A stretch of DNA of 64,000 bases from NCBI RefSeq assembly GCF_014529535.1, contig NW_023503928.1, positions 60,856-124,855 of the forward strand. The letters run 5' to 3'. The stretch is from Bradysia coprophila. Lineage: Eukaryota; Arthropoda; Insecta; Diptera; Sciaridae. Of the stretch, positions 1 to 12,043 are shown piece by piece (the first letter of the stretch is position 1; each line of letters starts with the position of its first letter). Under the pieces are notes generated by a model, which worked only from the letters and a program-made list of their open reading frames with translations, made no database searches and was not told the origin of the DNA. The translations under genes were made by a program, and so were the position numbers.

Positions 1-62
1 TTCTCGAGGTACACAAAACGTGCTTTTGTAATGTGCTTTTGGGCCAAATAGGGTCTCATGTG

Positions 63-136
63 GTTTGGATGCATCTACGATGAAATATGAACACTTAAAC
101 AGTTCAACTTCTATTTCATCGTAGATGCATTCAAAC
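63..136. repeat. Short foldback (28-29 bp arms)
   Basis: Bases 63-91 and 109-136 are near-perfect reverse complements around the core GCATCTACGATGAAAT, with a loop of about 17 bases. A diverged single arm of the same sequence recurs near 37850-37880, next to the same upstream words (GGCCAAATAGGGTCT). This points to a small dispersed foldback repeat rather than a gene feature. Confidence 0.7.
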
Positions 137-230
137 GTATGGTGATACACAAAGTGTCGATTAAACGTGACTACCCACCCTTAAAGTAAACAGCCCCGCT
201 TCATAGAGGCTGTTTACCTCAAAGGAATTG

Positions 231-482
231 CCGGAGTATCCGGTAAATAATTGTAATTGATGGAAATACGAGAAATTGATGGAATTATAAGGAATTGACC
301 GGAATTGATTGGAAATATGTTAAATTGTAAGAAATGACCATTTTTCCGATCATCATACTTATCTGTATTTAGTCTAATTTACTTTAAATTACCTTACAAT
401 TTAATGTATTTCCAGTCAATTCCGGTCAATTCCATCAATTTCTTGTATTTCCATCAATTACAATTGTTTACCGGAGAGCGGA
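231..482. repeat. GGAATTG-rich foldback
   Basis: The left part (about 231-335) is rich in GGAATTGA words and the right part (about 390-482) carries their reverse complement, so the stretch can fold into a long imperfect hairpin. Related GGAATTG-rich sequence without the second arm lies at 4455-4615. No coding frame is present. Just before it, GTAAACAGCC and GGCTGTTTAC (about 187-215) form another small hairpin. Confidence 0.6.
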
Positions 483-1554
483 ATATCCGGGAAACTGCAA
501 CATAACTGTTCCAAATTTTAGTTTCGTATAATCTGACCATTCTTTTTTCAATACGCCGAAAGCGTTCCAAAATAATCTCTATTTTGACAACTATATTTAT
601 AGTGAGTCACCAATACCCTCTCTAGCAACCAAACTTCGTTTTGACGCAGTCAAAATACCACCTTGACAAATTTGACACTGTTTTTTTGTTATCGAGTTGT
701 AGTGCGCCGCGCTTTTTTTTAAGCAATATCGACATCACACGAATGTAAATCTTTCTTTTTTTTGCACGCCAAAATAACGGAGAAATAACGTACAAAAAAG
801 ATTTCACAAATTATTCACTTTTCGAACACCGAAACGGTGACGGGAGAAGTAATATTTTCAACACAAAAAAGGACATCGCTGCTCATAAATTAATGAATTA
901 TTTTTAAATGTGTAAAATTTTCTATGTCAGCGCACACTGTCAATGTTTACCACCTTATTTTTCATACACTGAGCGAAATTTCTTACATGCCATGCGTATA
1001 TCATTCGTGCCCCCTGTTAAAAAGTGTGGTAAGGTAGTTATACAGCGGGCTCGAATATAATACGTGCGAGACGTATTTCGCTTTGACATAGATTTAAAAA
1101 TATGAATTTTATTGAATTTACCTACGATTTACACCATATTAACCAGTTTATAGTAGTTGTTATACATTTTAGCAGTTATTGATAACAAATACTTTAAATT
1201 AAAAACTGACTTCTTTGGGAGTTGAACCGGAGACATCTCGATCATGAGCCAACGATCTTTCTAATGTTGCAGTGCAGTAGTATTGGTTGACATTTCTTAT
1301 TGTCGAAGCGTACTTTGAAAGCCATAAACGTGTGTGGCGTATAAGTTACACACGTTATAACGTACCGCACAATAATGGTGATATATCGGTTTTTAACATA
1401 ACTGAATTTAAGTTCATAAAGCACGCGTAATTAGCTTCGACTTGATGGCAATTATAGTTGTGGACTTGGATTATCAAAATACTGGATAATCAATTATAGA
1501 TAAATTCAACTTAAACAACTTTCTGATATGATTACGAAATGAAATTACTTAATA

Positions 1555-4043
1555 AAAAAAACGAGCCATCAGAACAGTCGGAGCGTTTGCTGCGACTGAG
1601 CCCCGTACAAACCCGTATATCTATTGCGTACGTGACCCTAGTGCGTCTGTCACCCTACTTTGACTGTAAGCCTATTGCGCCGGTTAATGTAGTTAAAGTA
1701 AAATTATTATGTAATGTGTACATCTTAGAAATTGCGCATAGCGCAATTACGAAGCCCCGTACGACGTTCCTCTCAAATAAAACAAAAATTTCAAATAGCC
1801 CTAAAATTTTAATTTATTGAGTATAAATACACATAGGGCCTAGTATCGGCCTCAGTCCGAGGACCCAAATTTTTTTTTTTCAACTACATTCTATTCGGCC
1901 TTTGATTACCGTCCAAATGAAACAAAAAATACGGAAAACGGATGAAATTTGCTCGAGTTATATGTAAAATACACATAGGGCCCTAGTAGCGGCCTTAGTC
2001 CGAGGACCCAAATTTATTTTTTTTTTCAACAACATTCTATTCGGTGTTCGATTATCTTTCAAATGAAACAAAAATTACGAAAAACGGATGAAATTTACTC
2101 GAGTTATATGTAAAATACACATAGGGCCCTAGTAGCGGCCTTAGTCCGAGGACCCAAATTTAATTTTTTTTTCAACAACATTCTATTCGGTGTTCGATTA
2201 TCTTTCAAATGAAACAAAAATTACGAAAAACGGATGAAATTTACTCGAGTTGTATGTAAAATACGCATAGGGCCCTAGTAGCGGCCTTAGTCCGAGGACC
2301 CAAATTTAATTTTTTTTTTCAACAACATTCTATTCGGTGTTCGATTATCTTTCAAATGAAACAAAAATTACGAAAAACGGATGAAATTTACTCGAGTTGT
2401 ATGTAAAATACGCATAGGGACCTAGTAGCGGCCTTAGTCCAAGGACCCAAATTTAATTTTTTTTCAACAACATTCTATTCGGTGTTCGATTATCTTTCAA
2501 ATGAAACAAAAATTACGAAAAACGGATGAAATTTGCTCGAGTTATATGTAAAATACACATAGGGCCCTAGTAGCGGCCTTAGTCCAAGGACCCAAATTTA
2601 ATTTTTTTTCAACAACATTCTATTCGGTGTTCGATTATCTTTCAAATGAAACAAAAATTACGAAAAACGGATGAAATTTACTCGAGTTATATGTAAAATA
2701 CACATAGGGCCCTAGTAGCGGCCTTAGTCCGAGGACCCAAATTTAATTTTTTTTTCAACAACATTCTATTCGGTGTTCGATTATCTTTCAAATGAAACAA
2801 AAATTACGAAAAACGGATGAAATTTACTCGAGTTGTATGTAAAATACGCATAGGGCCCTAGTAGCGGCCTTAGTCCGAGGACCCAAATTTAATTTTTTTT
2901 TTCAACAACATTCTATTCGGTGTTCGATTATCTTTCAAATGAAACAAAAATTACGAAAAACGGATGAAATTTACTCGAGTTGTATGTAAAATACGCATAG
3001 GGACCTAGTAGCGGCCTTAGTCCAAGGACCCAAATTTAATTTTTTTTTCAACAACATTCTATTCGGTGTTCGATTATCTTTCAAATGAAACAAAAATTAC
3101 GAAAAACGGATGAAATTTACTCGAGTTGTATGTAAAATACGCATAGGGCCCTAGTAGCGGCCTTAGTCCGAGGACCCAAATTTTTTTTTTCAACAACATT
3201 CTATTCGGCTTTTGATTACCTTCCAAATGAAACAAAAATTACGAAAAACGGATGAAATTTGCTCGAGTTATATGTAAAATACACATAGGGCCCTAGTAGC
3301 GGCCTTAGTCCAAGGACCCAATTTTTTTTTTTTTTTCAACAACATTCTATTCGGTGTTCGATTATCTTTCAAATGAAACAAAAATTACGAAAAACGGATG
3401 AAATTTACTCGAGTTGTATGTAAAATACGCATAGGGCCCTAGTAGCGGCCTTAGTCCGAGGACCCAAATTTAATTTTTTTTTTTCAACAACATTCTATTC
3501 GGCTTTCGATTATCTTCCAAATGACACAAAAATTACGAAAAACGAATGAAATTTACTCGAGTTCTATGTAAAATACACATAGGGCCCTAGTAGCTTTTCA
3601 CTTCTAAGGCCCTAACTCACGGTCCACTCACCCAATTTTAAAAAACTTTTTTTTTCCTGGATTGGTATTGACAATACCTATCATTTGCCGTGTCATTTAC
3701 ATTTCTATCGTTTATTTTGCCATAAATATCACCAAAAGACCTTAAATCACTTAGGTGGCCCTAACTCACGAAGGGCCGACCCGAATATGCCCATCTTCGA
3801 ACTTAGCCTCACTATTTTGACTATCTTTCAGGGAAAAAAAAAATTTTGAAATCGGATTTGATTTACTCAAGATATCGACGTGACGGACAGACGGACAGAC
3901 GGACAGACGGACCAAATTTTTATTGCGGATTCGTCATCTATGAACATAGGCAAACACTTTGCCCTCACCGTCTGCTTCGAATTCCATCAATTACACACGG
4001 CATCGTAATCCTATAAGCCCCTTCGTACTTCGTACGGGGCTAA
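1555..4043 (-). mobile_element. Satellite-bearing element, family 1, copy A
   Basis: Reverse-complement relative of 40668-44290. Both copies share a hairpin end (GCCCC...GGGGC around GTACGAAGTAC, here at 4018-4040), a spacer with (CCGT/CTGT)n microsatellite near 3885-3912, a ~146 bp tandem array, and an opposite end with the word GAGCCATCAGAACAGTCGG near 1563. No transposase-like frame is present, so it is probably non-autonomous. Overall design (terminal hairpin plus internal minisatellite) resembles Helitron-type non-autonomous elements, but that is inference. Confidence 0.7.
1822..3597. repeat. ~146 bp satellite array, about 12 units
   Basis: A head-to-tail array whose units contain GGGCCCTAGTAGCGGCC, a poly(T) block, CATTCTATTCGG and ACTCGAGTT. 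Spacing between successive GGGCCCTAG words is about 145-147 bases. Units differ at a few sites (for example CACATAGGG versus CGCATAGGG; GTCCGAGG versus GTCCAAGG). The same unit occurs in reverse orientation at 41103-44021. Confidence 0.9.
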
Positions 4044-4820
4044 TGAAAGTATTTTGACGAGAATTTTTCTGATTTACTATAACTACAACGTGTTAAGAAA
4101 TATAAATATGATACAAATCCAATGTCTAAGACCAACATCCACTATATACGTTTAACATACGTGATGTGCGTTTAACTTCCGTCCCACTCGTAAGTTATTC
4201 ATATTCCACGTATATCACCACAATACGTAACGCATGAATATTCAAATCTTACAATCGAAATACGTAACTACGCTTTCAACGTGTTCCACGTATAAAAAAT
4301 ATTGCCCGTGTATGACATACGTTAATGAAGTATATTCCGACTTCCCGACGAATTTTACACATACCCGGTGTATTGTATGAATTTTCTTTTTCTGGGTGTA
4401 GTTTGGTTGCTAGAGAGGGTATTGGAGTCACCAACTATTTCTCACAGAAAAATATGTCGCAATGGAATTGAATAATAACGGAAAATATCGTGGAATTATT
4501 TCGAAAATTCGTGGAATTGTAGAAATTAATTGGAATTTTAGGAATTGAAGTCCGAATCCGGCAAGTATATGTGTTAATCCGGTAATTGAAGTAATAAAAG
4601 GAATTGAAAGTAATTTTTAAAAAAATGATTTGACACCATTTCGGCCAGTCGGTTACCCCTCAGGTAAGATTTTTGTCAATTCTTCTAATTTTGACGATTT
4701 GTCTTTGGTTTTTTTGAATCATCAAGTCGATCTTTTTTCTGCAATATTTTACGGGTATGACCAGACACATTTCTTAGATAAAAATAAAATGCGAGCTACA
4801 ACTGTATCGGATAATTTCAA

Positions 4821-4826
4821 TTTAAT
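4821..4826 (-). terminator. Possible poly(A) signal of trehalase
   Basis: On the minus strand this reads ATTAAA, a common variant of the polyadenylation hexamer, 35 bases beyond the trehalase stop codon. No AATAAA was seen closer. Position fits, but the motif is weak evidence in AT-rich DNA. Confidence 0.35.
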
Positions 4827-4860
4827 TGACGAATAAAACGAAAAAAAAAATTGCAATTCC

Positions 4861-7467
4861 CTAATATTGACTTAGTGAGCTACATGTTACCAACTGCTCG
4901 TCAGTGGATGAAAGTATGCCACCATATTTATTCAAGAACGACAGTACGACACCATTACTCCAACCAAATCCAGTCTGAATATCATATTCACCGCCACCAC
5001 CGTAATAACCACTCTTCAGGCAATTGTACTGATAAGGAAAATTAAGTCAGTTGCGGATCTTGTGACTTACATCATACATTTTGTGCCATAGATAAAGATC
5101 AAGATATAATAGAATTTGGGTCGAAGACTGCTTCAGCTGCTTCACCAGCCGGCCCACTCATATAATGATAATGCTCATACGATTTTTATTTTACCATTAT
5201 CATGTGATTGTGTGTGCCGGTAACACAGCTGAAGCAAACATAGACACAACTTCGGATGACTGTACTTTGCACATTAAAGTTTTCCGAATTGAATTCGATG
5301 AACATACCTTTTCATACATGTAACAATGGTCATTCTTTGCGAATCCAGCGTGATTCGATCGCACATATCTTGCACACCATCTGTACGCCATTTTTGTCGC
5401 TTCTGTGGTTCCCAATTTATCCAATCCCATCACAGCGATGTGCTATATAGAACAATGTCGAATTGCATCAGTTCAGAAAAATTCCTGCTCCTGCTTCTAC
5501 AAGAAGATTAACACATTTCAGAGCCAATTTTCAAGTTTTTACCTGCATTGGAGGCCACACATTCGGATAGTCCCACTGTTGACCATTTTCACATTCGAAA
5601 AGGGTATTCGGAAGACTGACAAAATCGTCCAAGTGGTTGGCTTTGATGTATTGTAAGATCCTTTTCGAAATGTACGACCTTTTGGCTTCATCATAACATT
5701 CCACGTACAAGGGCACTAAATTCGACGCCACGAAATAATCTCGACTTTTCCGATTGATCAGGTCATAGTCCAACCAACATCCAGCCTTCTCGTTCCACAG
5801 TACTTGATTGATTGCCTTCTTTATTGTAGATGCCTCATTTTCATACTGCACTGCCTTGACTCGATTTACGAAAGATTCTCCCGACTTCAGAAACAGATAA
5901 GCCAACGATTTGGCGATATAGTACATCCAGGCGTTCAAGTCAACTGCTACGACTGAACGCGTTTTCATATCTTTTAATTCTCCTTGATTCGTTCCATTAT
6001 TGACGATGTACCAACGGGATGAAAAGTCCATACCACTGTTCGCAGCCGCCTTTATTTCTGAGTACATGTTTTGTCGGGATTCTTCAGAATTGCAGCTGCT
6101 AGCCGTGAGAATGTCTTCGAAATAGCTCTCCGGCCTCGGATCGCACGTACTCTCAAAGTATCGGTACAATCGGTGACCGTTAACCCAGACTGCGTGCTCA
6201 TTTTTCCAGTATTTAAATTCCATTTCCATGATGCCTAACGCCTCGTTCAAAAATGCGTAGCTCCCTGTTGCGTCACAGTAGGCTCTGACCATAGGCGTTA
6301 ACAGTGGTGGTTGCGATCGGCCCCGATAATAGACTCGTCCTCCATTAGGTACAAATCCGCCAAGCTTTGCCATGTCCAGCAAGTTTTGGATCATTCCACG
6401 AACCGTGCTGTACATTTCACTCAACAGCAGACCTTGCACCACCCAATATGAGTCCCAATAATAAATCTCGCGAAATCTTCCGCCGGGAACGATAAATGGA
6501 TGTTCAACCGGAATTATTGAATAATGCTGTGGATTATCCTACAAAAGACATCAATGGACAATAAATGGAGCATCAACATTTAGTGCCAATTTCCACACGT
6601 ACTATAACTTCCTTCTTAATCTTTTTACCAAGATCTAGCCACAAATTGTGCAAATAGGCAGCCCATTCTCGATATTTAGGATCAAGAATTTTTTGCGAAA
6701 TTTTTAGATCGGTAAAGTTTTTGTGGTCGACCGGTGTCCACTGCTCGAATTCGGATCCAACGTCACCAAAGTTAGCCTTCATTGAAAACATTCATTAAAT
6801 GAGGGCTAGTCATCGAAATTTAATGAGCTGATGCCAGACTGGTTTCATTTTTAACTATTCAAGGACTGGTTAAAACTGGACGACCCAACTGGTCTTTCTA
6901 CGAGAAAAATATCTCAAATGTTTCGAACAAAATTTCGATCATTTTGGAACAAAGTAAATGAGTAAAATCAACGCGAGAGGTGCTCTAATGGAGTTCAACA
7001 CTGGAAAGTGTTACATTTGGCAATGTAAAAAAATTAACAGAAACTCAACATCATTCATCGTATCGATCTGATCACTTGAGCTTACAAGCTTCAGAGCTTT
7101 CGTTTTAAAATGTTGATTGAATCTAACTTACCCACACAAATTCTGCAACATTTTCTGGTGTCGGGTCAGGATACTGACTGTTCCACTTTTTAAAATTTTC
7201 AATCGTTTCCTCTTCCGTTCCTATAGTCTTCATATCGACGAAAGTCTTTGAATCGCTGAAAATCCGTGCCATTTGGACCATACAGAGCAGTTTGCCCTGA
7301 CAATAAATTTTACTGTCGCATTGTGGTTTCAGTCCGAGTCGATTGCACACTTCATTTGGACTGTCCTTGCCATCGCAGATGCTGCTGATGCTACCAATGT
7401 TACCATGTACTTTAGTAATACAATAGATTAGAACGATAAGATAACACAATCGATGTATCCACTTCAT
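4861..7467 (-). CDS. Treh: Trehalase (alpha,alpha-trehalase, GH37), complete, five exons
   Basis: Hydrolyses trehalose to two glucose molecules; the enzyme is secreted or extracellular-facing in insects. Exons on the minus strand: 7467-7132, 6776-6603, 6538-5543, 5442-5308 and 5028-4861, all with GT...AG introns in phase 0, giving 602 residues, normal for the family. The first 22 residues ([16 protein letters not shown]...) form a signal peptide. Signature 1, [15 protein letters not shown], lies at about 188-202, the catalytic Asp in GMDFSSRW at about 341, signature 2, [10 protein letters not shown], at the end of exon 3, and the catalytic Glu in the glycine-rich GGGGEY at about 561. There is no C-terminal membrane helix, so it resembles the soluble (Treh-1) form. 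An in-frame ATG 15 codons upstream (7512) is less likely because it lies only about 16 bases from the TATA box. The residue before the catalytic Asp is Met where the family usually has Trp. Confidence 0.95.
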
Positions 7468-7527
7468 GGTCAGAAGGTTTGATTCAACGGATACGATAAT
7501 CTGATTAGACATTATTGTGGATCACCT

Positions 7528-7536
7528 CTTTTTATA
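7528..7536 (-). promoter_or_regulatory. TATA box of trehalase
   Basis: TATAAAAAG on the minus strand. An initiator-like TCAG lies at 7501-7504, about 34 bases downstream. Transcription starting there would exclude the ATG at 7512 and leave about 35 bases of leader before the ATG at 7467, which begins with the signal peptide. This supports the chosen start. Confidence 0.55.
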
Positions 7537-7539
7537 GCT

Positions 7540-8307
7540 TCGAATGATTAAAAGAAACAGAATTATTGAGATATAATGCAAATATTTGATTTAAAGGACG
7601 TAGCAACGTAGAAACATTTTCTTTAATTAAACTTTATTTGCCTTCGAAAATGTGCTAAACATTTTCTAATTTATTAAAACGAAAATGTGTAAAGAGAAAC
7701 CAGTTGGATATTCAACCGTTCGGTACACACATTTACGAAGATTTTGGGAATGTGGGTTTTTATGAGAAATTTCCTGTTCGTGGTTTGTAAAGCTAAGTTT
7801 TCAGTCAGCCATGAAAACGTTGACAGAAAATGTACAAATTTATGTGCCACTTGTCAAAATTTTATTTCACGACTGACTGACTGTATACTTAGCTTAAATG
7901 GCTAAAGAATATATTTAATTAGTATTTAAGGTTTTTGAGCCTTGCGTGTGTGTAACATCCTTTTTAGTTCGTAAATGTTTCAAAATTCTGGAATTTATTT
8001 GTTTAAAAACATTTAAGAGAACTTCTCTGAGAGAAGCTGAATTTTAAATTTGAATTTTTCGATCATGTCTTTCGAATCGAGTTATGGGGCTCAAAAAATC
8101 AGAAATAATTCTCACTTTCAGGGAAAAAAGTATATGTTTACCGACTGAGTAGTACCAGAGATATGACAGTAACGACCTTTCGTAATGTTGCCATCGTTAT
8201 GTACAGCTGAATTTTTTTATAAAAATAATTTTGACAGACAGGCTTGTATGGAAATCCAACATAACAACGAAAAAAAAAATTTGAATTTTCATACAAAATT
8301 CAAATTT
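7540..8307. other. Intergenic, nothing recognised
   Basis: AT-rich spacer between the trehalase promoter and the family 2 element. I see no coding frame with family-like features, no RNA gene and no clear repeat. Confidence 0.6.
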
Positions 8308-9471
8308 TTAGACCCGTACGAAGTACTGGGGTCTTATAGGTTTACGCATACGTTTGTAACACGTCGAATTGGACTCCCTGAGTAAGGGGAAACCTATTGT
8401 GGTTGTCTAGAGATGCCAAATCCGCGAAAAAAAAAGTCCGTCTGTCCGTCTGTCTGTCTGCACGATAACTTGAGTAAAACGCATCCGATTTTGAAAATTC
8501 TTTTTTTTCCCGTTTGGTAATGTCAAAAGACAGGCTAAGTTCGAAGATGAGTGATTTTGGATCGACCCCTCCTGAGCTGGGGCCCAATAAGTGCTTTACG
8601 GTTTTTCGAAGATATCTCCGGACATTTAAACGTTAAACTTGTAAGTGATACGTCAAATAAAAGGTATTTACAATACCGATCGACAAAAAAAAAGTTTATG
8701 GAAATCGGATGACCGACTCGTGAGTTAGACCCCTTGGTGTGGAACAGGCACAGGGCGGCAAGCAGTTTTTGAACATTTGAACATATTTCGTCTGTTTTAG
8801 CTTTATTAGACAGGTATTGACCGTACCAATCAGGGAAATTTTTTTTTATGAAATTATGTTCTCCGGAGCGTGAGCTAGGTCTCTTGGAGTGAGCTCTTAT
8901 CTGGCTACTCGGAAGTACAGTGAACGTGGTGTATTTTGACAATATCTCGAGTAAATTTTGACCGAATTTCATGATTTTTTTTTTGTTTGAAAGGTATTAA
9001 CGAATGTAAATCGTCGGTACTATTTCCGGTCTCCTAACAAAATGGCTGCCGGCGGCCATATTGGATTTTATTAAAAGTGATATATCTTGGGAAAAATGAT
9101 ACTTAGAGAGTTTCTGTTAACATGGAAATAATTTGTTATGTGTGTGGGGTGCTTCAGGCATTCCATATATGGACATCTATATATACCTATACACAGCTAT
9201 ATTGAGCTATATACAGGCAGATAGAGTTATATAATAGCATATTCATCTGTGAAATGTTTATTTATAGGTAAATATAGCGGTATATAGCTGTTTAAATAGG
9301 AATTTATGAAATTTGACTTCGTACGGGGCTGTCTATATTGCCTCCGGCAATTTATTTGTGTATGATAACAAGGCAAAGAGTGGATAATGTAAGTAAAACA
9401 AATGAAGAGTTTCACATTAAAGGCTTTTGATACGAATAGGTGTTTCGTACGGGTCGGCGTTAGCTATGTTT
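8308..9471 (+). mobile_element. Family 2 element (sibling of the satellite-bearing element), copy A
   Basis: Begins with TTAGACCCGTACGAAGTAC and ends with TTTCGTACGGGTCGGCG followed by TTAGCTATGTTT. The reverse complement of the whole element is at 53969-55200. The first 450 bases parallel family 1 (hairpin start, CTTATAGG, (CTGT/CCGT)n at about 8440-8460, CTAAGTTCGAAGATG, GTGAGTTAG), but the interior has only diverged ~150 bp blocks instead of a homogenised array. A CTATATA-rich stretch lies at about 9175-9300. Several short frames inside it are by-products of the repeat. Confidence 0.7.
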
Positions 9472-9515
9472 AACAGTCAAAAATTATTTTTATAAAAAAA
9501 ATTCAGCTGTATGAA

Positions 9516-9787
9516 CCAAGGTAAATATAGTGAGGAGGTAATGCCGTTCAGACGCGCGGCCTAGAACATAAGTTCGATGCCAGTGACATCTTTTAAAAAA
9601 ATGGTTGACTACGATTTTCTTGTATTTCGCAAAAATATTTTCATTATCTCACAACAAATGTCCCGACTTTCTATTCCATTTTTTGCTTTCAACAAAGGGA
9701 TGAGATGGCGTTTGTATCGAACTTTCGTGCCACCGCACATCTGATTCGGTTATATATGGCATTACCTCCTCACTATATTTACCTTGG
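9516..9787. mobile_element. 272 bp MITE with 30 bp perfect TIRs
   Basis: 9516-9545 and 9758-9787 are perfect inverted repeats (outer word CCAAGGTAAATATAG). TATGAA directly flanks both ends (9510-9515 and 9788-9793), a plausible 6 bp target duplication. No coding capacity. Confidence 0.75.
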
Positions 9788-9793
9788 TATGAA

Positions 9794-11000
9794 CGACCTT
9801 CCATTGATGCGACCACCTGTTGCTTTTTAGTTGTAGGACTACTTGACCGAACAGATGTCCAAGCACCGACAAGACCATAATGTTTCATTTCAATATTTGA
9901 CTTTCTGAGTTTTGAGATAGTCGAGGAGATAGCAATGTCTCAATCGATTTTTTTTTTGCGAAACATTGTTCTGATACATTTTCTAGATTTTCCATTTTTG
10001 CAGATTGCAAAAAAAAAATAGAATAATCGAATAATGAAACATCTGTATACAAAAGTAAATATTCGAATTTAATTTCAATTTAATGTCAATGATTCATCGG
10101 CGATGAATATAATGCAAGGTTGCAGAAGGCAACTATTCAAACATTCCACATAATCACTATCGAAATCAGGTCGGTATCCTCAAGTTTTTGTTTTAATTCA
10201 AATTTTATTCTATACTGAAATGAATACATAAAGTTTATCAGATATGGCTCGAGATATGGTTGCTGATTCGTTAGTTTCAGTACGAAACCCATGTTCCTTT
10301 GACGAAACGTTAGACATAATAGTTGAACATTTTTCGGAGATACCATTTTTGTTTCCGGATGTTTATGGTGCTATCGATAGGTAATTTCAAGTGGATCAGT
10401 TCGTAGCAGAAGTTTCTTTTTAAAACGACCTCTCCGACTCGGGGCGACTCTAAGAAAATTTTAAAATTTCAAAATCATGATTTTTTCAGAAAATTTTACC
10501 CCGGAATTAAACCAACCAGGTCGATTTTGATCTAATGGTAGTCTGTCGAGAATTGACTGACGTTTCTAATAAAAGTATCGTCGGGTCGAAAGGTTGTAGC
10601 TGTTAGTCAGGGTGAGGCATCAAAGTCCAATTTTATTGTTTTGTCAATGAGCACCCGAACCGATTTTTCATTTTATTGGCTTAAATCATTTCATTTCATT
10701 TATTTCAGTGTTTAAATTGAAGGCTAGCGCATCCCATTTAACATATCAACAAATTGGGAGGGCAATTTTTTTTTTCAAAAAAACTTAAAGAACTTTCTTT
10801 TGGGTGCCCAGATTTCTGAGATTTTTTAATGTAAATGTTTGAAAAGTTCTACTAATAAAAATGAAATTAATTGCCATGTACTGGTTGACTCTAGTCTACC
10901 GAACAATTATATGGACTAACAAGAAATTTAACGTTTTTACTTTGTAGATATTGAACACTGATTTTGAAATTATTTGGCTTGTCAATTTTTAAATAGAGTT
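9794..11000. other. Intergenic, nothing recognised
   Basis: AT-rich non-repetitive sequence between the MITE and the minisatellite. Only short frames without family features were seen. Confidence 0.5.
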
Positions 11001-12043
11001 TTGGTAGTTGACTACCAAAGTGGTAATTGACTACAATAGTGGTAATTGACTACCAAAGTGGTAATTGACTACCAAAGTGGTAATTGACTACCAAAGTGGT
11101 AATTGACTACCAAAGTGGTAATTGACTACCAAAGTGGTAATTGACTACCAAAGTGGTAATTGTCTACCAAAGTGGTAATTGACTACCATAGTGGTAATTG
11201 ACTATCAAAGTGATAATTGACTACCAAAGTGATAATTGACTACCAAAGTGGTAATTGACTACCAAAGTGGTAATTGACTACCAAAGTAGTAATTGACTAC
11301 CATAGTGGTAATTGACTACCAAAGTGGTAATTGACTACCAAAGTGGTAATTGACTACCATAGTGGTAATTGACTACCATAGTGGTAATTGACTACCAAAG
11401 TGGTAATTGACTACCAAAGTGGTAATTGACTACCAAAGTGGTAATTGACTACCAAAGTGGTAATTGACTACCAAAGTGGTAATTGACTACCAAAGTGGTA
11501 ATTGTCTACCAAAGTGGTAATTGACTACCATAGTGGTAATTGACTATCAAAGTGGTAATTGACTACCAAAGTGGTAATTGACTATCAAAGTGATAATTGA
11601 CTACCAAAGTGATAATTGACTACCAAAGTGGTAATTGACTACCAAAGTGGTAATTGACTACCAAAGTGGTAATTGACTACCAAAGTAGTAATTGACTACC
11701 ATAGTGGTAATTGACTACCAAAGTGGTAATTGACTACCAAAGTGGTAATTGACTACCATAGTGGTAATTGACTACCAAAGTGGTAATTGACTACCAAAGT
11801 GGTAATTGACTACCAAAGTGGTAATTGACTACCAAAGTGGTAATTGACTACCATAGTGGTAATTGACTACCATAGTGGTAATTGACTATCAAAGTAGTAA
11901 TTGACTACCAAAGTGGTAATTGACTACCAAAGTGGTAATTGACTACCAAAGTGGTAATTGACTACCAAAGTGGTAATTGACTACCAAAGTGGTAATTGAC
12001 TACCAAAGTGGTAATTGACTACCAAAGTGGTAATTGACTACCA
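11001..12043. repeat. 19 bp minisatellite, about 55 units
   Basis: Unit GTGGTAATTGACTACCAAA repeated head to tail with point variants (CCATAG, CTATCAAAG, GTGATAAT, TTGTCTACC). Each unit is nearly self-complementary (GGTAATTGACTACC against GGTAGTCAATTACC), so either strand can form strings of small hairpins. A marked block starting with the rare TTGTCTACC variant recurs about 342 bases later, i.e. after 18 units, showing higher-order amplification. It lies about 0.6 kb upstream of the PRDM10-like start. Confidence 0.95.

Larger units (their letters stand above)
610..4425. mobile_element. 3.8 kb TIR element containing a satellite element
   Basis: Bases 610-635 and 4400-4425 are perfect 26 bp inverted repeats (outer word CCAATACCCTCTC). 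They are directly flanked by AGTCA at 605-609 and 4426-4430, consistent with a 5 bp target site duplication. The interior has no long coding frame. It holds about 0.9 kb of unclassified AT-rich DNA, the whole minus-oriented satellite-bearing element (1555-4043), and about 350 bases rich in ACGT words. It looks like a non-autonomous DNA transposon that another element has enlarged; the superfamily cannot be assigned from the TIR. Confidence 0.7.

Noticed and set aside
1195..1290. tRNA-like sequence on the minus strand (GGTTCAACTCC with a CTCATGA loop)
   Set aside because: The B-box-like word is present, but T-stem and acceptor stem do not pair; at best a decayed tRNA-derived repeat.
11001..12043. 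Possible CRISPR-like array
   Set aside because: Units are contiguous 19 bp copies without spacers, in eukaryotic DNA; it is a minisatellite.
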